A stretch of DNA of 44,522 nucleotides from Candidatus Krumholzibacteriota bacterium (GTDB lineage Bacteria > Krumholzibacteriota > Krumholzibacteriia > LZORAL124-64-63): NCBI GenBank assembly GCA_024275485.1, contig JAJRZA010000008.1, positions 1-44,522 of the forward strand, in the 5' to 3' direction. Made by a program: the position numbers and the translations under genes. Below the pieces are notes generated by a model. That model made no database searches. It saw nothing but the letters and a program-made list of their open reading frames with translations, and was not told where the DNA came from. Of the stretch, positions 1 to 7,795 are shown piece after piece. Numbering within the stretch: position 1 is the first letter of the stretch; every line of letters starts with the position of its first letter.

Positions 1-340
1 GCAACTCCCCGTCAAGATCACGACCTGCCGTGGCAAAAGCGGTGGCCCAGGGCGGATGCGCATGGCAGATGGCGCGGATGCCTGGACGAAGACCATAGAT
101 TTCACGATGCAGAGGCCATTCGCTGGTGGCACGCCCCATGGAGCTGCGCCCCTGGCTGTCGACTTCCAACAGGTCCTGGACTCTCAAATCCCCTTTGCAC
201 CCACCGGCAGGCGTCACCAAAAAACTGTGGCCGCCAAGACGAACAGACATGTTCCCTTCGGCGGCCACGATAAGACCTTTTTTTTCCAGAAGCTTCCCAA
301 CGTCGATCATTTCTCGACGCAAAACCACCAGGTTGGGCAA
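1..340 (-). CDS. Class II aldolase/adducin-family protein, N-terminal part (cut by window edge)
   Basis: The minus-strand frame reads about 113 residues with class II aldolase features: GNMSVRL near residue 31, a TPAGG turn, SEWPLH and a metal-binding CHAHPPW segment. Family members are Zn-dependent sugar-phosphate aldolases (fuculose- or rhamnulose-phosphate type) or the methylthioribulose-phosphate dehydratase, and act in the cytoplasm. The substrate cannot be told from this fragment. The TTG start at 340 is chosen because AGGAGG lies 7 nt upstream; that SD overlaps the stop codon of the lipoprotein gene ahead, so the two are probably co-transcribed and coupled. The C-terminal half, with the remaining metal ligand, lies outside the window. 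Family call is fairly sure, substrate is not. Confidence 0.8.
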   Translation of the reverse strand, partial: MPNLVVLRREMIDVGKLLEKKGLIVAAEGNMSVRLGGHSFLVTPAGGCKGDLRVQDLLEVDSQGRSSMGRATSEWPLHREIYGLRPGIRAICHAHPPWATAFATAGRDLDGEL

Positions 341-351
341 ACGGCTCCCTC

Positions 352-1749
352 CTAGGGCTGAAAGATGTACAAGTAGGACATGACACCTTCGAAGAACTCG
401 AGTTGCCGGCGCTGATCCGCAGCCAGAGATCGCATCTCCACTTCGGTCATGGAGCCATCGTTTTGTTGAACCAAGGCCTGATAGGCTTCCTCTTCCAGCT
501 GGTCCAGAACTTCAGTAGGGAAACCGAGTTGGCTGCTCATGAGAATCGAGCCGTCTGGTTGAACCTCAGGATCCATGTCATCACTTCTGGTGAAATAATA
601 GATTTCGGGATCAAGGCGTCCATCGCTGGGAATCTTCCAGAGGCTGCGGCCATGCAAGGTGATGGAAGGAGCCCTGCGGGTGGACACAAATATTATCTCA
701 TCGTCAGTTGGAGAAAACGATGGCGTCGTATTGAACACACCGGATATGGGATCACCATCAAGATAACTGGTGAATGTCAACCGATCCAGGTTGTAGTCCA
801 ATGCCATCTCCCCTGCAGCAAAACCGGTGGTATCGAAATCAATGGTAAAGAGTTCGGTCCCGGTGCCTGTGCCGCCGTCCAAATCGTGACCACCGGAGAA
901 CACGATTTTGGAACCATCGTTGGACCAACTGGGTTTTTCGATACGTGAATACTCATTGGTCAGGGGAATCATTACGGCATCGTAGCCGTTGTTGTCACCA
1001 AGGGTATTCATGTCCAGCACGGCCAGGGTCAGACCGGTGCAGGTTTCAAACGAATCGGGCAGGGCACAGTCGGAGCGGGTGAATGCCAACCAGCGGCCAT
1101 CGGGACTGAGAACCGATTCCAGGTGCTGAAACTGGCCACCACTGATGGTATTATCAGCCTGCTCCATATAGGCCACCGTGGGCACCACCTTGCATGTCAA
1201 CTCGGGGCAGATATCGGTTATATCGGCAGTGAAAATACGATAGCCGCGCGGAGTCGATAAGGAGAAGGCGATGGTATTGTCATCGATCCAACAGGGGTCC
1301 GCTTTGCGCCGTTCGGCCTCAACGTTGGATAGGCTCACCGTACTTCCCGAAATCCAGATGGTTGTCCGGTCACCATCGAAGCGAACCAGAACGCCACCCT
1401 GGGATTCAAGACTGGGTGAAGGATCAACAGATTCCCGCTTGGGAATGACGATGATCTGTCGGAAGGTGGTATACAGCTCATCCTGATCAAAGTGAGCAAT
1501 GGCGGGGATGGCTTTCCAGTCAGCCGTAAACACTATGCGTGTCCCATCGGGCGACATGTGAGGGTTCAGGTAATGGAACCCATCGCTGGAAGTATCGGTC
1601 GTCACCATGGCCAAATCACCACAAGAGTGGTTTCCACAAAGGGTAAGAACCTCGGCGGGATCCTCCTTAAGGGTACAGCCAACAACAAACAACAGAGCCA
1701 AGAGCCCAATGTAAGTCAAAGAAAGGAAGCGGTTCTTCAGCCACTTCAT
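352..1749 (-). CDS. Lipoprotein with TolB/WD40-like beta-propeller repeats
   Basis: A 465-residue protein. The ATG at 1749 follows GGAGG by 11 nt and opens a lipoprotein signal peptide (MKWLKNRFLSL, hydrophobic core, lipobox FVVGC), so the mature protein should be membrane anchored. The rest carries repeated PD40-type motifs: HMSPDGTRIVFTA, VLSPDGRWLAFTR, SWSNDGSKIVFSG and SFSPTDDEIIFVS, the signature of TolB-like six-bladed propellers. Such domains usually bind proteins or peptides in the periplasm; no catalytic motif is visible. It lies third in a minus-strand cluster after a TPR protein and a TonB-C lipoprotein, and 11 nt ahead of the aldolase fragment. An envelope scaffold or binding role is inference from fold and context. 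Confidence 0.8.
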   Translation of the reverse strand: MKWLKNRFLSLTYIGLLALLFVVGCTLKEDPAEVLTLCGNHSCGDLAMVTTDTSSDGFHYLNPHMSPDGTRIVFTADWKAIPAIAHFDQDELYTTFRQIIVIPKRESVDPSPSLESQGGVLVRFDGDRTTIWISGSTVSLSNVEAERRKADPCWIDDNTIAFSLSTPRGYRIFTADITDICPELTCKVVPTVAYMEQADNTISGGQFQHLESVLSPDGRWLAFTRSDCALPDSFETCTGLTLAVLDMNTLGDNNGYDAVMIPLTNEYSRIEKPSWSNDGSKIVFSGGHDLDGGTGTGTELFTIDFDTTGFAAGEMALDYNLDRLTFTSYLDGDPISGVFNTTPSFSPTDDEIIFVSTRRAPSITLHGRSLWKIPSDGRLDPEIYYFTRSDDMDPEVQPDGSILMSSQLGFPTEVLDQLEEEAYQALVQQNDGSMTEVEMRSLAADQRRQLEFFEGVMSYLYIFQP

Positions 1750-1781
1750 AATTATCAAAACCTCCGGCAGCATGGTGGATA

Positions 1782-1837
1782 GGCACCTTTTCCCGAAAAA
1801 ATTTCCGGGCACCCGTGTTTAAGAAAAATAAGGCACC
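1782..1837 (-). repeat. Three GGTGCC repeats and an imperfect hairpin between lipoprotein genes
   Basis: The 117-nt spacer between the two lipoprotein genes holds GGTGCC (minus sense) at 1832-1837, 1808-1813 and 1782-1787, about 25 nt apart. Between two copies sits an imperfect hairpin, CCCGGAAA with TTTTCGGG (1792-1809). The spacing is close to two and a half helical turns, so a protein-binding array is conceivable, but chance is not excluded. Confidence 0.3.
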
Positions 1838-1866
1838 CCTGGCGGCAAATCAACTGCCAGTTGTGG

Positions 1867-2829
1867 TCAGCGATCCAAGGTGAACGAAGTATTGACCCTC
1901 AGCCAGGACCAAATTGGGTATTTCCCGATTCGTGCTGCATCCCAACTTCCTGCCTTCAAGCTGGCCGCAGCCGCCCGGGAAAGGGATAAATCAGGACTTT
2001 CAACCACCACAGCCTGGCGAACTTCCCCCTCAGGACTGATCAACAAATCCAGTACCACATCACCAGTAATGTGCTTTTTCTGCGCTGGGAGTGGATACTC
2101 CGGACCCGGTCCACCAAGGTAGCGCCCTGGATATTGATTGAGTTGTTGATAAAGAATCAATGCCGTGACTCCACGGCCGGAAGTGCATTTCTGCATACCG
2201 GAAGCCACCAAACGGTCTGCCTCAGCTTGATTACCCCAGGCTCGGGCCACATCAGCCAATAAGTAGTCAAGGGTTGCGTCTTCAGATCGTCCATCGACAG
2301 CCTCCCTGAGAAGGGATTCAGCCCGATCCAAAAGCCTCTTCTTGTTTCTTGTCCAGTCGCCCACATCACCAGCGGGCCCCTCGAGAGGCAAAAGATCAGG
2401 CTCGCCCTGACCTGCAATCAGGTACAATTGCCCCAGGGTTAGCAGCAACAACGGGTGACGTTGACCCTGGCCCAAGGCCAACTCCAATTCCAGCATGCCA
2501 TCGGATCCGGAACCTTCCCTGAAAAATTCGGCACACAGTCCCAGCAATCTCTCCACTTCCGGCCCCACTACTCCATCGCTTTCACACCAGGAGACACGAT
2601 GGGGCCGCCAAGGGCCATCCGGCGCAGGGGTTTCTGTCAAAGAACCCATGATCAGTTCCGGTCGTTTGTATGCCGAAGAAGACTCATCACGGCCCGACGT
2701 CGACGCGCAGCCAGCCAACAACAAACTCAAAATAAGAGTCCCGGTCACAGCAACAATCAGGGAAATTTTTCCGGATGAAATCCTGGCCATCAGCAGTGGG
2801 GTGTTTTTCATGATCCGAACCTTGTTCAT
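1867..2829 (-). CDS. TPR-like lipoprotein with TonB C-terminal-type domain
   Basis: About 320 residues from the ATG at 2829 (AAGGA 11 nt upstream; another ATG at 2811 is possible). The N-terminus is a signal anchor ending in the lipobox LLLAGC, so it is probably a lipoprotein. The middle is helical and TPR-like (ELALGQGQRHPLLLLTLGQLYLIAGQ; LDYLLADVARAWGNQAEAD). The last roughly 70 residues, beginning GDVVLDLLISPEGEV with VVESPDLSLSRAAAASLKAGSWDAA, match the TonB C-terminal fold, which normally contacts TonB boxes of outer-membrane receptors. No TM-anchored proline-rich TonB spacer is present, so this is not a canonical TonB. The gene starts 5 nt after the TPR gene stop, indicating one operon. 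A role in envelope assembly or transport is inference. Confidence 0.75.
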   Translation of the reverse strand: MNKVRIMKNTPLLMARISSGKISLIVAVTGTLILSLLLAGCASTSGRDESSSAYKRPELIMGSLTETPAPDGPWRPHRVSWCESDGVVGPEVERLLGLCAEFFREGSGSDGMLELELALGQGQRHPLLLLTLGQLYLIAGQGEPDLLPLEGPAGDVGDWTRNKKRLLDRAESLLREAVDGRSEDATLDYLLADVARAWGNQAEADRLVASGMQKCTSGRGVTALILYQQLNQYPGRYLGGPGPEYPLPAQKKHITGDVVLDLLISPEGEVRQAVVVESPDLSLSRAAAASLKAGSWDAARIGKYPIWSWLRVNTSFTLDR

Positions 2830-2834
2830 GGACA

Positions 2835-3902
2835 CTAATTTCCTTCCCGGGCGGGATCCAGGGTCAGGACTGTCTTCCACTCCCTATCCGCCTCATCATA
2901 TCGATGCAAACGTTGCAAAAGAACCACACGATTATTCCTGAATGCCACATTTTTGGGCGCCAGGCCAATGGCCCTGTCCACAGCCACCAGGGCCTGGGCG
3001 TTTATGCCCCCGTTCATCAGGTTGTGACTAGCCTGGCCCCAGAACAGGGGATCATTGATGGCTGAAGCCGGAAGTTGGGTTTCATCGCCGCCATCGCCCA
3101 ACAAGCTGACAAACAACAGACTGTTTTCAGTCCCACCAAGGCGACCTTCAGCTGCAACCAACTGTTGCAACTCGTCCAAGGGAAGGTCCGAGGGTGAATC
3201 GGTCATCAGCAAATCCAAAACCGCTTGATCCTGGCCGGACTCCAGAAGGGCCTTGAGCAGGTTGCGTCTGGCCAGGGGATTCCCCGTTTCCTTCCAGACC
3301 CGGGTCAAAGGAGCAACGGCCCGTGCCGGTTGTCCCACTGCAAAATAATACCGTGCCAGAACCGGCTGAATTTCAATACAATCTCCACAAAGGTGTGCGG
3401 CGATCTGGATTTCCTCTTGGGCATCCCCAAGGATGCGAAAATCCAACAGGAGTTGCCCGTATTCCAGGCGGGCCGTGGCGTTGCGGGGTTCAAGTTCCAC
3501 CACTTGCTGGTACTCGCTCAAGGCCCGGCCTTTTCGCCCGAGGGCAAGCAGACAGGCCCCGAGATTGCGATGTGCATCGGCATCGCCCAGGCGGTTCATC
3601 ACCTGGTTTTCCAGCATCGGCAAAGCCAACTCAGGTTCTCCCTGACGCAGAAGGGCAATGGCCAGGCGGTTCTCGATCTGGTACTCCCAATGGGGATAAT
3701 TGCCGAATTTGGAATACAGAAATCGAGCTGCCTTGACGGCTTCATCATGCAGGTTCTCGGACAGCAAACTGTCAACAATTGCCACCCCTCGCTGGGCCTG
3801 GAGGTTGCTGTCATCTGCATTTTCCGCTAGTCCGGAAGCCGCATGACCCACCCCCAAGGCCAGCCAAGAAATTAGATACGACAGCAGCATGATTCTCGAC
3901 AT
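2835..3902 (-). CDS. Exported tetratricopeptide-repeat protein
   Basis: A 355-residue protein with a Sec signal peptide (MSRIMLLSYLISWLALGVGHA) and then TPR units: DAHRNLGACLLALGRKGRALSEYQQVVELEPRNATARLEYGQLL is the clearest pair, written here as a region near residues 120-165, with another TPR near the C-terminus (VDRAIGLAPKN...NRVVLLQRLHRYDEAD). The ATG at 3902 is chosen because GAGG lies 6 nt upstream; the upstream in-frame TTG at 3914 lacks a good SD. TPR proteins act as protein-protein scaffolds. It is the first gene of the minus-strand cluster and is divergent from the glycoside hydrolase gene. Partners are unknown; the two downstream lipoproteins are the obvious candidates. Confidence 0.8.
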   Translation of the reverse strand: MSRIMLLSYLISWLALGVGHAASGLAENADDSNLQAQRGVAIVDSLLSENLHDEAVKAARFLYSKFGNYPHWEYQIENRLAIALLRQGEPELALPMLENQVMNRLGDADAHRNLGACLLALGRKGRALSEYQQVVELEPRNATARLEYGQLLLDFRILGDAQEEIQIAAHLCGDCIEIQPVLARYYFAVGQPARAVAPLTRVWKETGNPLARRNLLKALLESGQDQAVLDLLMTDSPSDLPLDELQQLVAAEGRLGGTENSLLFVSLLGDGGDETQLPASAINDPLFWGQASHNLMNGGINAQALVAVDRAIGLAPKNVAFRNNRVVLLQRLHRYDEADREWKTVLTLDPAREGN

Positions 3903-4044
3903 TTTATTCCTCAAACCAATTCTGAACCCGATTAACCTTGATAAATCGCCATTTCTCCCTGAAATCCAAGGAGATACCCAAGGCAGCCTTTAGTTCCTTC
4001 GCCCTGAAAAGCAATATACATTGCTGCAATCTTGCGGGCAATCA

Positions 4045-4074
4045 TTGACGTTCAACCATTGTTTATGTTAAAAT
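4045..4074 (+). promoter_or_regulatory. Sigma70-like promoter of the glycoside hydrolase gene
   Basis: TTGACG (4045-4050), 18-nt spacer, TAAAAT (4069-4074). Each hexamer is one base off consensus. A start near 4081 would give a leader of about 40 nt before the GTG at 4122. Confidence 0.6.
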
Positions 4075-4121
4075 ACTCTTACCTTTCAACAATATTCCCC
4101 TGAATCCTACAGGAGACCCTT

Positions 4122-5930
4122 GTGCGCATCTCGCCCACGTACAGGCCAATTCAAGGCGGCCCAATAAATCTGAATGTTCGGCTGATGGTTTTTTCCCTTC
4201 TGGCGATCCTTTTTGCGGCCGGATCTGCCCAGGCCCTGCTCCGGTTGGATTTCGAACAAAAGTACTTCAGTCACAAGCACCGCCAAGTATGGGATTTCAG
4301 CATTGTTCGGCCGGATTCGGTTTTTCACATTTACTACCACACCATTCATGAAGGCTCTCCATCTGCCGCGTATGCCGACACCATCTGGCACAGCACAAGC
4401 CAGGATCTCAAGCACTGGACCCTCGAAGTGCCAATCTTGGTTTCCGGCCAGGGCGACTGGGATTCAGGTGCTCTTTGGGCTCCGGATGTTTTCTTCGACG
4501 AGGCCTCCGGACTGTGGAAAATGGCCTTCACCGGCTGTGATGACCAAATGAACCAACGCATTTGCCTGGCGGAATCCCCCGACCTTTACAATTGGACCAA
4601 GTTGGGTGTCAACCCTGTTTTGGAGCCGGATCCCGAGCAATACATCTGGGATCCAGACCAGTGGTGGAGCGATTTTCGCGATCCCTTCATCTATCGACAA
4701 GATGATCAGTGGCATATTCTGGTAACGGCAAAGCAATGGTTGACTGAAGCCACAGGGGTGCTGTATCACGGCGTATCAGACGATCTTTTGAACTGGACCG
4801 ACGTGGGTGCATTTTTTGAAAATGATGGCGCCGACCCATGGCGCGTTCTTGAGAGCCCCCAGTACAAGGTTGTCGGCGAATACCACTACTTGTTTTTTGG
4901 AGAATACGACACCAGCGGCCTGAGTGTCATTGCCAGCCGCAATTCCGACAACTGGACCATGGATGATCGGGAATTCTTCGATTACGGCTATGCACCTGAA
5001 ATCGACGAATTCGATCCTGGAAATTTTTTGATTTCCCGTTTGGCCCCCTACAACAATCCACAAACAGAATTTTTAACCTATGTGGTACGCATGGACACCC
5101 TTCTCTTCAACCTGGATGGAACGATTGACGTTTATAAAGCTCCCCCCCTGGATGATGGCTGGAAAACCTGGAGTGGTATTTCCTGTCTGGCCAACCCGAC
5201 ATTTGGTGACAACCCCGAATTCAGGGGGGATGAACCGGTGGGCATGGTGGGTAACAGTTATTTTGGCAGCTCTGAATATTATCAGGGCCCGCTTTCCGGC
5301 AGAGGATCTCCCGGAACACGCCTTGGCGATGGAGCCAGGGGCGACCTGACCAGTTACCCCTTTATTGCCACAGGTGACCGTATCGAACTGCTGGTCAGTG
5401 GTGGGTATTACCCAGAAACCTGTTTTGTGGCCCTGGTTGACGCCGCAACCGATGAGACCATCTATTCGGAAACGGGAAACAACCAAAACCTCATGACCCT
5501 GCGCACCTGGGACCTGTCCCCCTATCAAGGCCGAATGTTCTACATTCAAATCACGGATGACGAGAACCAGGAAATGGGTTTCATCAATGTGGACGAGATT
5601 GTTGAAGTGATCGGTCCGGCTTCAGCCGTCCTGGGCCCTGATCCACGACAACTCCTGGAAAGCCACGGTGTCTCTCCCAACCCGTTCAACCCCATGACCA
5701 TGGTTCGATTCACCCTTGCCGATGATCTGGATGTGGTGGTGCGAATCCACGATGTCAGGGGCAGGGAAGTGTGGGCCAGCGGGCTGGTGCACGGCACGGT
5801 GGGTAATAACTTTGTGTCCTGGCAGGGTATGGATCATTCCGGACAGCCTGCCCCTGCAGGAACATATCTTTATTCCATCGAGTCCGGTGGCTCGGTCGCC
5901 GCCAGTGGCAAGCTCTCTCTGGTCAAATAA
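4122..5930 (+). CDS. Secreted clan GH-J-like glycoside hydrolase (GH32/GH43 fold) with C-terminal FlgD/T9SS-like domain
   Basis: A 602-residue exported protein. The GTG start has AGGAG 6 nt upstream, and a signal peptide occupies residues about 18-38. The catalytic five-bladed propeller shows the three acidic motifs of beta-fructosidase-type enzymes: WDFS (D58), FRDP (D187) and ESP (E244, in place of the usual ECP). A beta-sandwich region follows, and the last about 90 residues start SHGVSPNPFNP and end PAGTYLYSIESGG...GKLSLVK, typical of FlgD-Ig/T9SS-like C-terminal domains of FCB-type bacteria, used for cell-surface attachment or secretion. It probably hydrolyses a fructan or arabino-oligosaccharide; which one cannot be read from sequence. 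GH43 is the main alternative family. Confidence 0.75.
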   Translation: MRISPTYRPIQGGPINLNVRLMVFSLLAILFAAGSAQALLRLDFEQKYFSHKHRQVWDFSIVRPDSVFHIYYHTIHEGSPSAAYADTIWHSTSQDLKHWTLEVPILVSGQGDWDSGALWAPDVFFDEASGLWKMAFTGCDDQMNQRICLAESPDLYNWTKLGVNPVLEPDPEQYIWDPDQWWSDFRDPFIYRQDDQWHILVTAKQWLTEATGVLYHGVSDDLLNWTDVGAFFENDGADPWRVLESPQYKVVGEYHYLFFGEYDTSGLSVIASRNSDNWTMDDREFFDYGYAPEIDEFDPGNFLISRLAPYNNPQTEFLTYVVRMDTLLFNLDGTIDVYKAPPLDDGWKTWSGISCLANPTFGDNPEFRGDEPVGMVGNSYFGSSEYYQGPLSGRGSPGTRLGDGARGDLTSYPFIATGDRIELLVSGGYYPETCFVALVDAATDETIYSETGNNQNLMTLRTWDLSPYQGRMFYIQITDDENQEMGFINVDEIVEVIGPASAVLGPDPRQLLESHGVSPNPFNPMTMVRFTLADDLDVVVRIHDVRGREVWASGLVHGTVGNNFVSWQGMDHSGQPAPAGTYLYSIESGGSVAASGKLSLVK

Positions 5931-5941
5931 ATCTATATGGG

Positions 5942-5966
5942 CCCGGGTTATCGCCGATAATCCGGG
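5942..5966 (+). promoter_or_regulatory. Strong hairpin abutting the HDOD-PP2C start codon
   Basis: CCCGGGTTATC (5942-5952), loop GCC, GATAATCCGGG (5956-5966): an 11-bp stem with one G-U pair. Its last base is one nucleotide before the ATG at 5968, where the SD should be, and no U-tract follows. It may be a translational control element or an RNA-processing site between the hydrolase and phosphatase genes. Confidence 0.6.
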
Positions 5967-5967
5967 T

Positions 5968-7713
5968 ATGGAAACTACAGCCAAAAAAACCTTCGTTTCG
6001 GACCTGGTCGAAGAGATGGGCAGCCTTCCCACAGTAGCCGCCCAAATAGTCAGCATGACGTCCAGCCCCGATTGCGATCTGGGCCAATTGTCCCGTGTTA
6101 TCATCAGCGACAGCGTCATGTCCATGCGTTTCCTGGCCCTGGCCAACAGCGCAGCCCTCAAACGGGGCAATGAGGTGCGAAACCTGAGGCAGGGCCTGGT
6201 GCGTTTGGGATTGCGCCGGGTGCGGAATGTGGCCCTGTGCATGGGCATGCACGACATGATGCCGGCCAGTCCGGATCCCGGCCGACTGGACATGGCAGAA
6301 TTCTGGAAATTCAATCTGGCCACGGCCAGCTGTGCCCAGGGCTTGGCCTGGCAAAGAGGAACCGCCTCGGACGACGATGCCTGGTTGGTGGGCATTCTCC
6401 ACAGCATTGGCATCGCCTCCCTGGATCAAAAATCCAACCAAGACCTACAGGCCGCTCTGGAAGTGGCACAAGTCAAAGCCATCACTCTCATCGATGCAGA
6501 AATTCTGCAGCTGGATTTTCATCATGGAGAACTGGGCGGACGCCTGCTTTCCAATTGGAATTTGCCCCAGCTGTTTTGTGATGCCGTGGAATATGCCGGA
6601 GAAGATTTCCAAGAACATGAAATAACTGAGGAAGCAAACACCCTCATTTCCATCCTCAATGACTCCGTCGCCCTGGTTAGGTCCATCGGGTACGGCACCA
6701 ACGGTGATGGTACAAAACCAATGTCCCTGGATGAAGCAACAGAACAACTTCAGCTGGAAGAGCCCGCCCTGATAGCCCTGGCTGACAAGGTAGACCGTGA
6801 AGTCAGTGAGATGTCGCGGATAATGGGCATCGACATCCCGGACCACCTCTTTCAAGAAACCCTTCAGGAGTCGAGAAAACAGGTAGTTCGACTGGGCATT
6901 GAAGGTTTCAGCGATTCTCTGGCCAGGGAAAGCCTGGAAGAAGAAATGGGCATGGCTCGCGAGATCCAACAAAGACTCCTGCCAACCAGAACTCCCAGCC
7001 TCGACGGTTACCAACTCTGGGCAGCCAATCATCCATCGCTGCATGTCAGCGGTGATTATTTCGATTTTTTCAAGGTCAAGGGTGGAGCCACAGCCGTGGT
7101 GATCGCCGATGTTTCGGGAAAGGGTTTGCCCGCTGCGATGCTGGCCAGCAACCTGCAAGCCAGCCTGCGGGCCCTGGCAAGAGTTTTCAATGATCCGGGA
7201 GATTTACTGGGAGCAGTCAACAACACATTGCATGAGAGCACGGATCCGGAAAAATTCGCCACCCTCTTCCTGGCAATATTGAATGCCGAAGGCAACGGAT
7301 TCGAGTATGCCAGCGCCGGCCACAACCCTCCCCTGGTTTTGCGAAACTCGGGAGAAAGTGAATGGCTCAAACCTGCAGGAACTCCGTTGGGCATGTTCCA
7401 GGATATGGTATACCCGGTGATGGAAGTTTCACTGGGACCGAAGGACCTGGTCGTTTGCTACACTGACGGAATAACCGAAGCTGTCGACAAACACGATGTT
7501 GAGTTTGAAGAGAAAGGCCTGGAGAAGGTCGTGCGAAAAACCCAGAGCGACAACGGCGATACAATCATCGAGCAGGTCATTGCTGAAGTCTTGATCCACG
7601 TGAGCACCAACAGCCGTAGCGGACTGGACTCCCTGGTGGAGAACTGGGACGAACCTGAAGACCAGAATGCCGGAGACGATTTGACCATGGTCGTTATTCG
7701 CGCCACGGGATAA
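5968..7713 (+). CDS. HDOD domain - PP2C (RsbU/SpoIIE-type) serine phosphatase
   Basis: A 581-residue cytoplasmic signalling protein. Residues about 15-220 form an HDOD domain (LPTVAAQIVSM, MRFLALANSAA, LVRLGLRRVRNVALCM), a catalytically dead HD relative that binds signalling partners. Residues about 340-580 form a SpoIIE/RsbU PP2C phosphatase: the linker EMGMAREIQQRLLP, then SGDYFDFF, ADVSGKGLPAAM, SAGHNPP, YTDGITEA and GDDLTMVV, which include the metal-binding aspartates. RsbU-like enzymes dephosphorylate anti-sigma antagonists or similar STAS proteins. No sigma-factor or STAS gene lies nearby. The ATG at 5968 is the first M before the conserved region and has no clear SD; a hairpin ends one base upstream. 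Domain calls are firm, the partner is unknown. Confidence 0.9.
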   Translation: METTAKKTFVSDLVEEMGSLPTVAAQIVSMTSSPDCDLGQLSRVIISDSVMSMRFLALANSAALKRGNEVRNLRQGLVRLGLRRVRNVALCMGMHDMMPASPDPGRLDMAEFWKFNLATASCAQGLAWQRGTASDDDAWLVGILHSIGIASLDQKSNQDLQAALEVAQVKAITLIDAEILQLDFHHGELGGRLLSNWNLPQLFCDAVEYAGEDFQEHEITEEANTLISILNDSVALVRSIGYGTNGDGTKPMSLDEATEQLQLEEPALIALADKVDREVSEMSRIMGIDIPDHLFQETLQESRKQVVRLGIEGFSDSLARESLEEEMGMAREIQQRLLPTRTPSLDGYQLWAANHPSLHVSGDYFDFFKVKGGATAVVIADVSGKGLPAAMLASNLQASLRALARVFNDPGDLLGAVNNTLHESTDPEKFATLFLAILNAEGNGFEYASAGHNPPLVLRNSGESEWLKPAGTPLGMFQDMVYPVMEVSLGPKDLVVCYTDGITEAVDKHDVEFEEKGLEKVVRKTQSDNGDTIIEQVIAEVLIHVSTNSRSGLDSLVENWDEPEDQNAGDDLTMVVIRATG

Positions 7714-7769
7714 TTTGCAGACTGGGGCTCTGGGATCTTGTCCTGGAATATTTTTGAGCCTACCTTGGA

Positions 7770-7791
7770 CTCTCCACTTTCGGACGGAGAG
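7770..7791 (+). promoter_or_regulatory. Hairpin sequestering the trhA Shine-Dalgarno
   Basis: CTCTCC (7770-7775) pairs with GGAGAG (7786-7791) across a 10-nt loop. The 3' arm contains the GGAGA SD of the TTG start at 7796, so folding would hide it. The stem is short, so the effect is uncertain. Confidence 0.4.
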
Positions 7792-7795
7792 CCTT

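Noticed and set aside
4122-5930. Claim of a type IX secretion system substrate
   Set aside because: The SPNPFNP tail is only similar to T9SS/FlgD-type domains; no T9SS genes are seen in the window.
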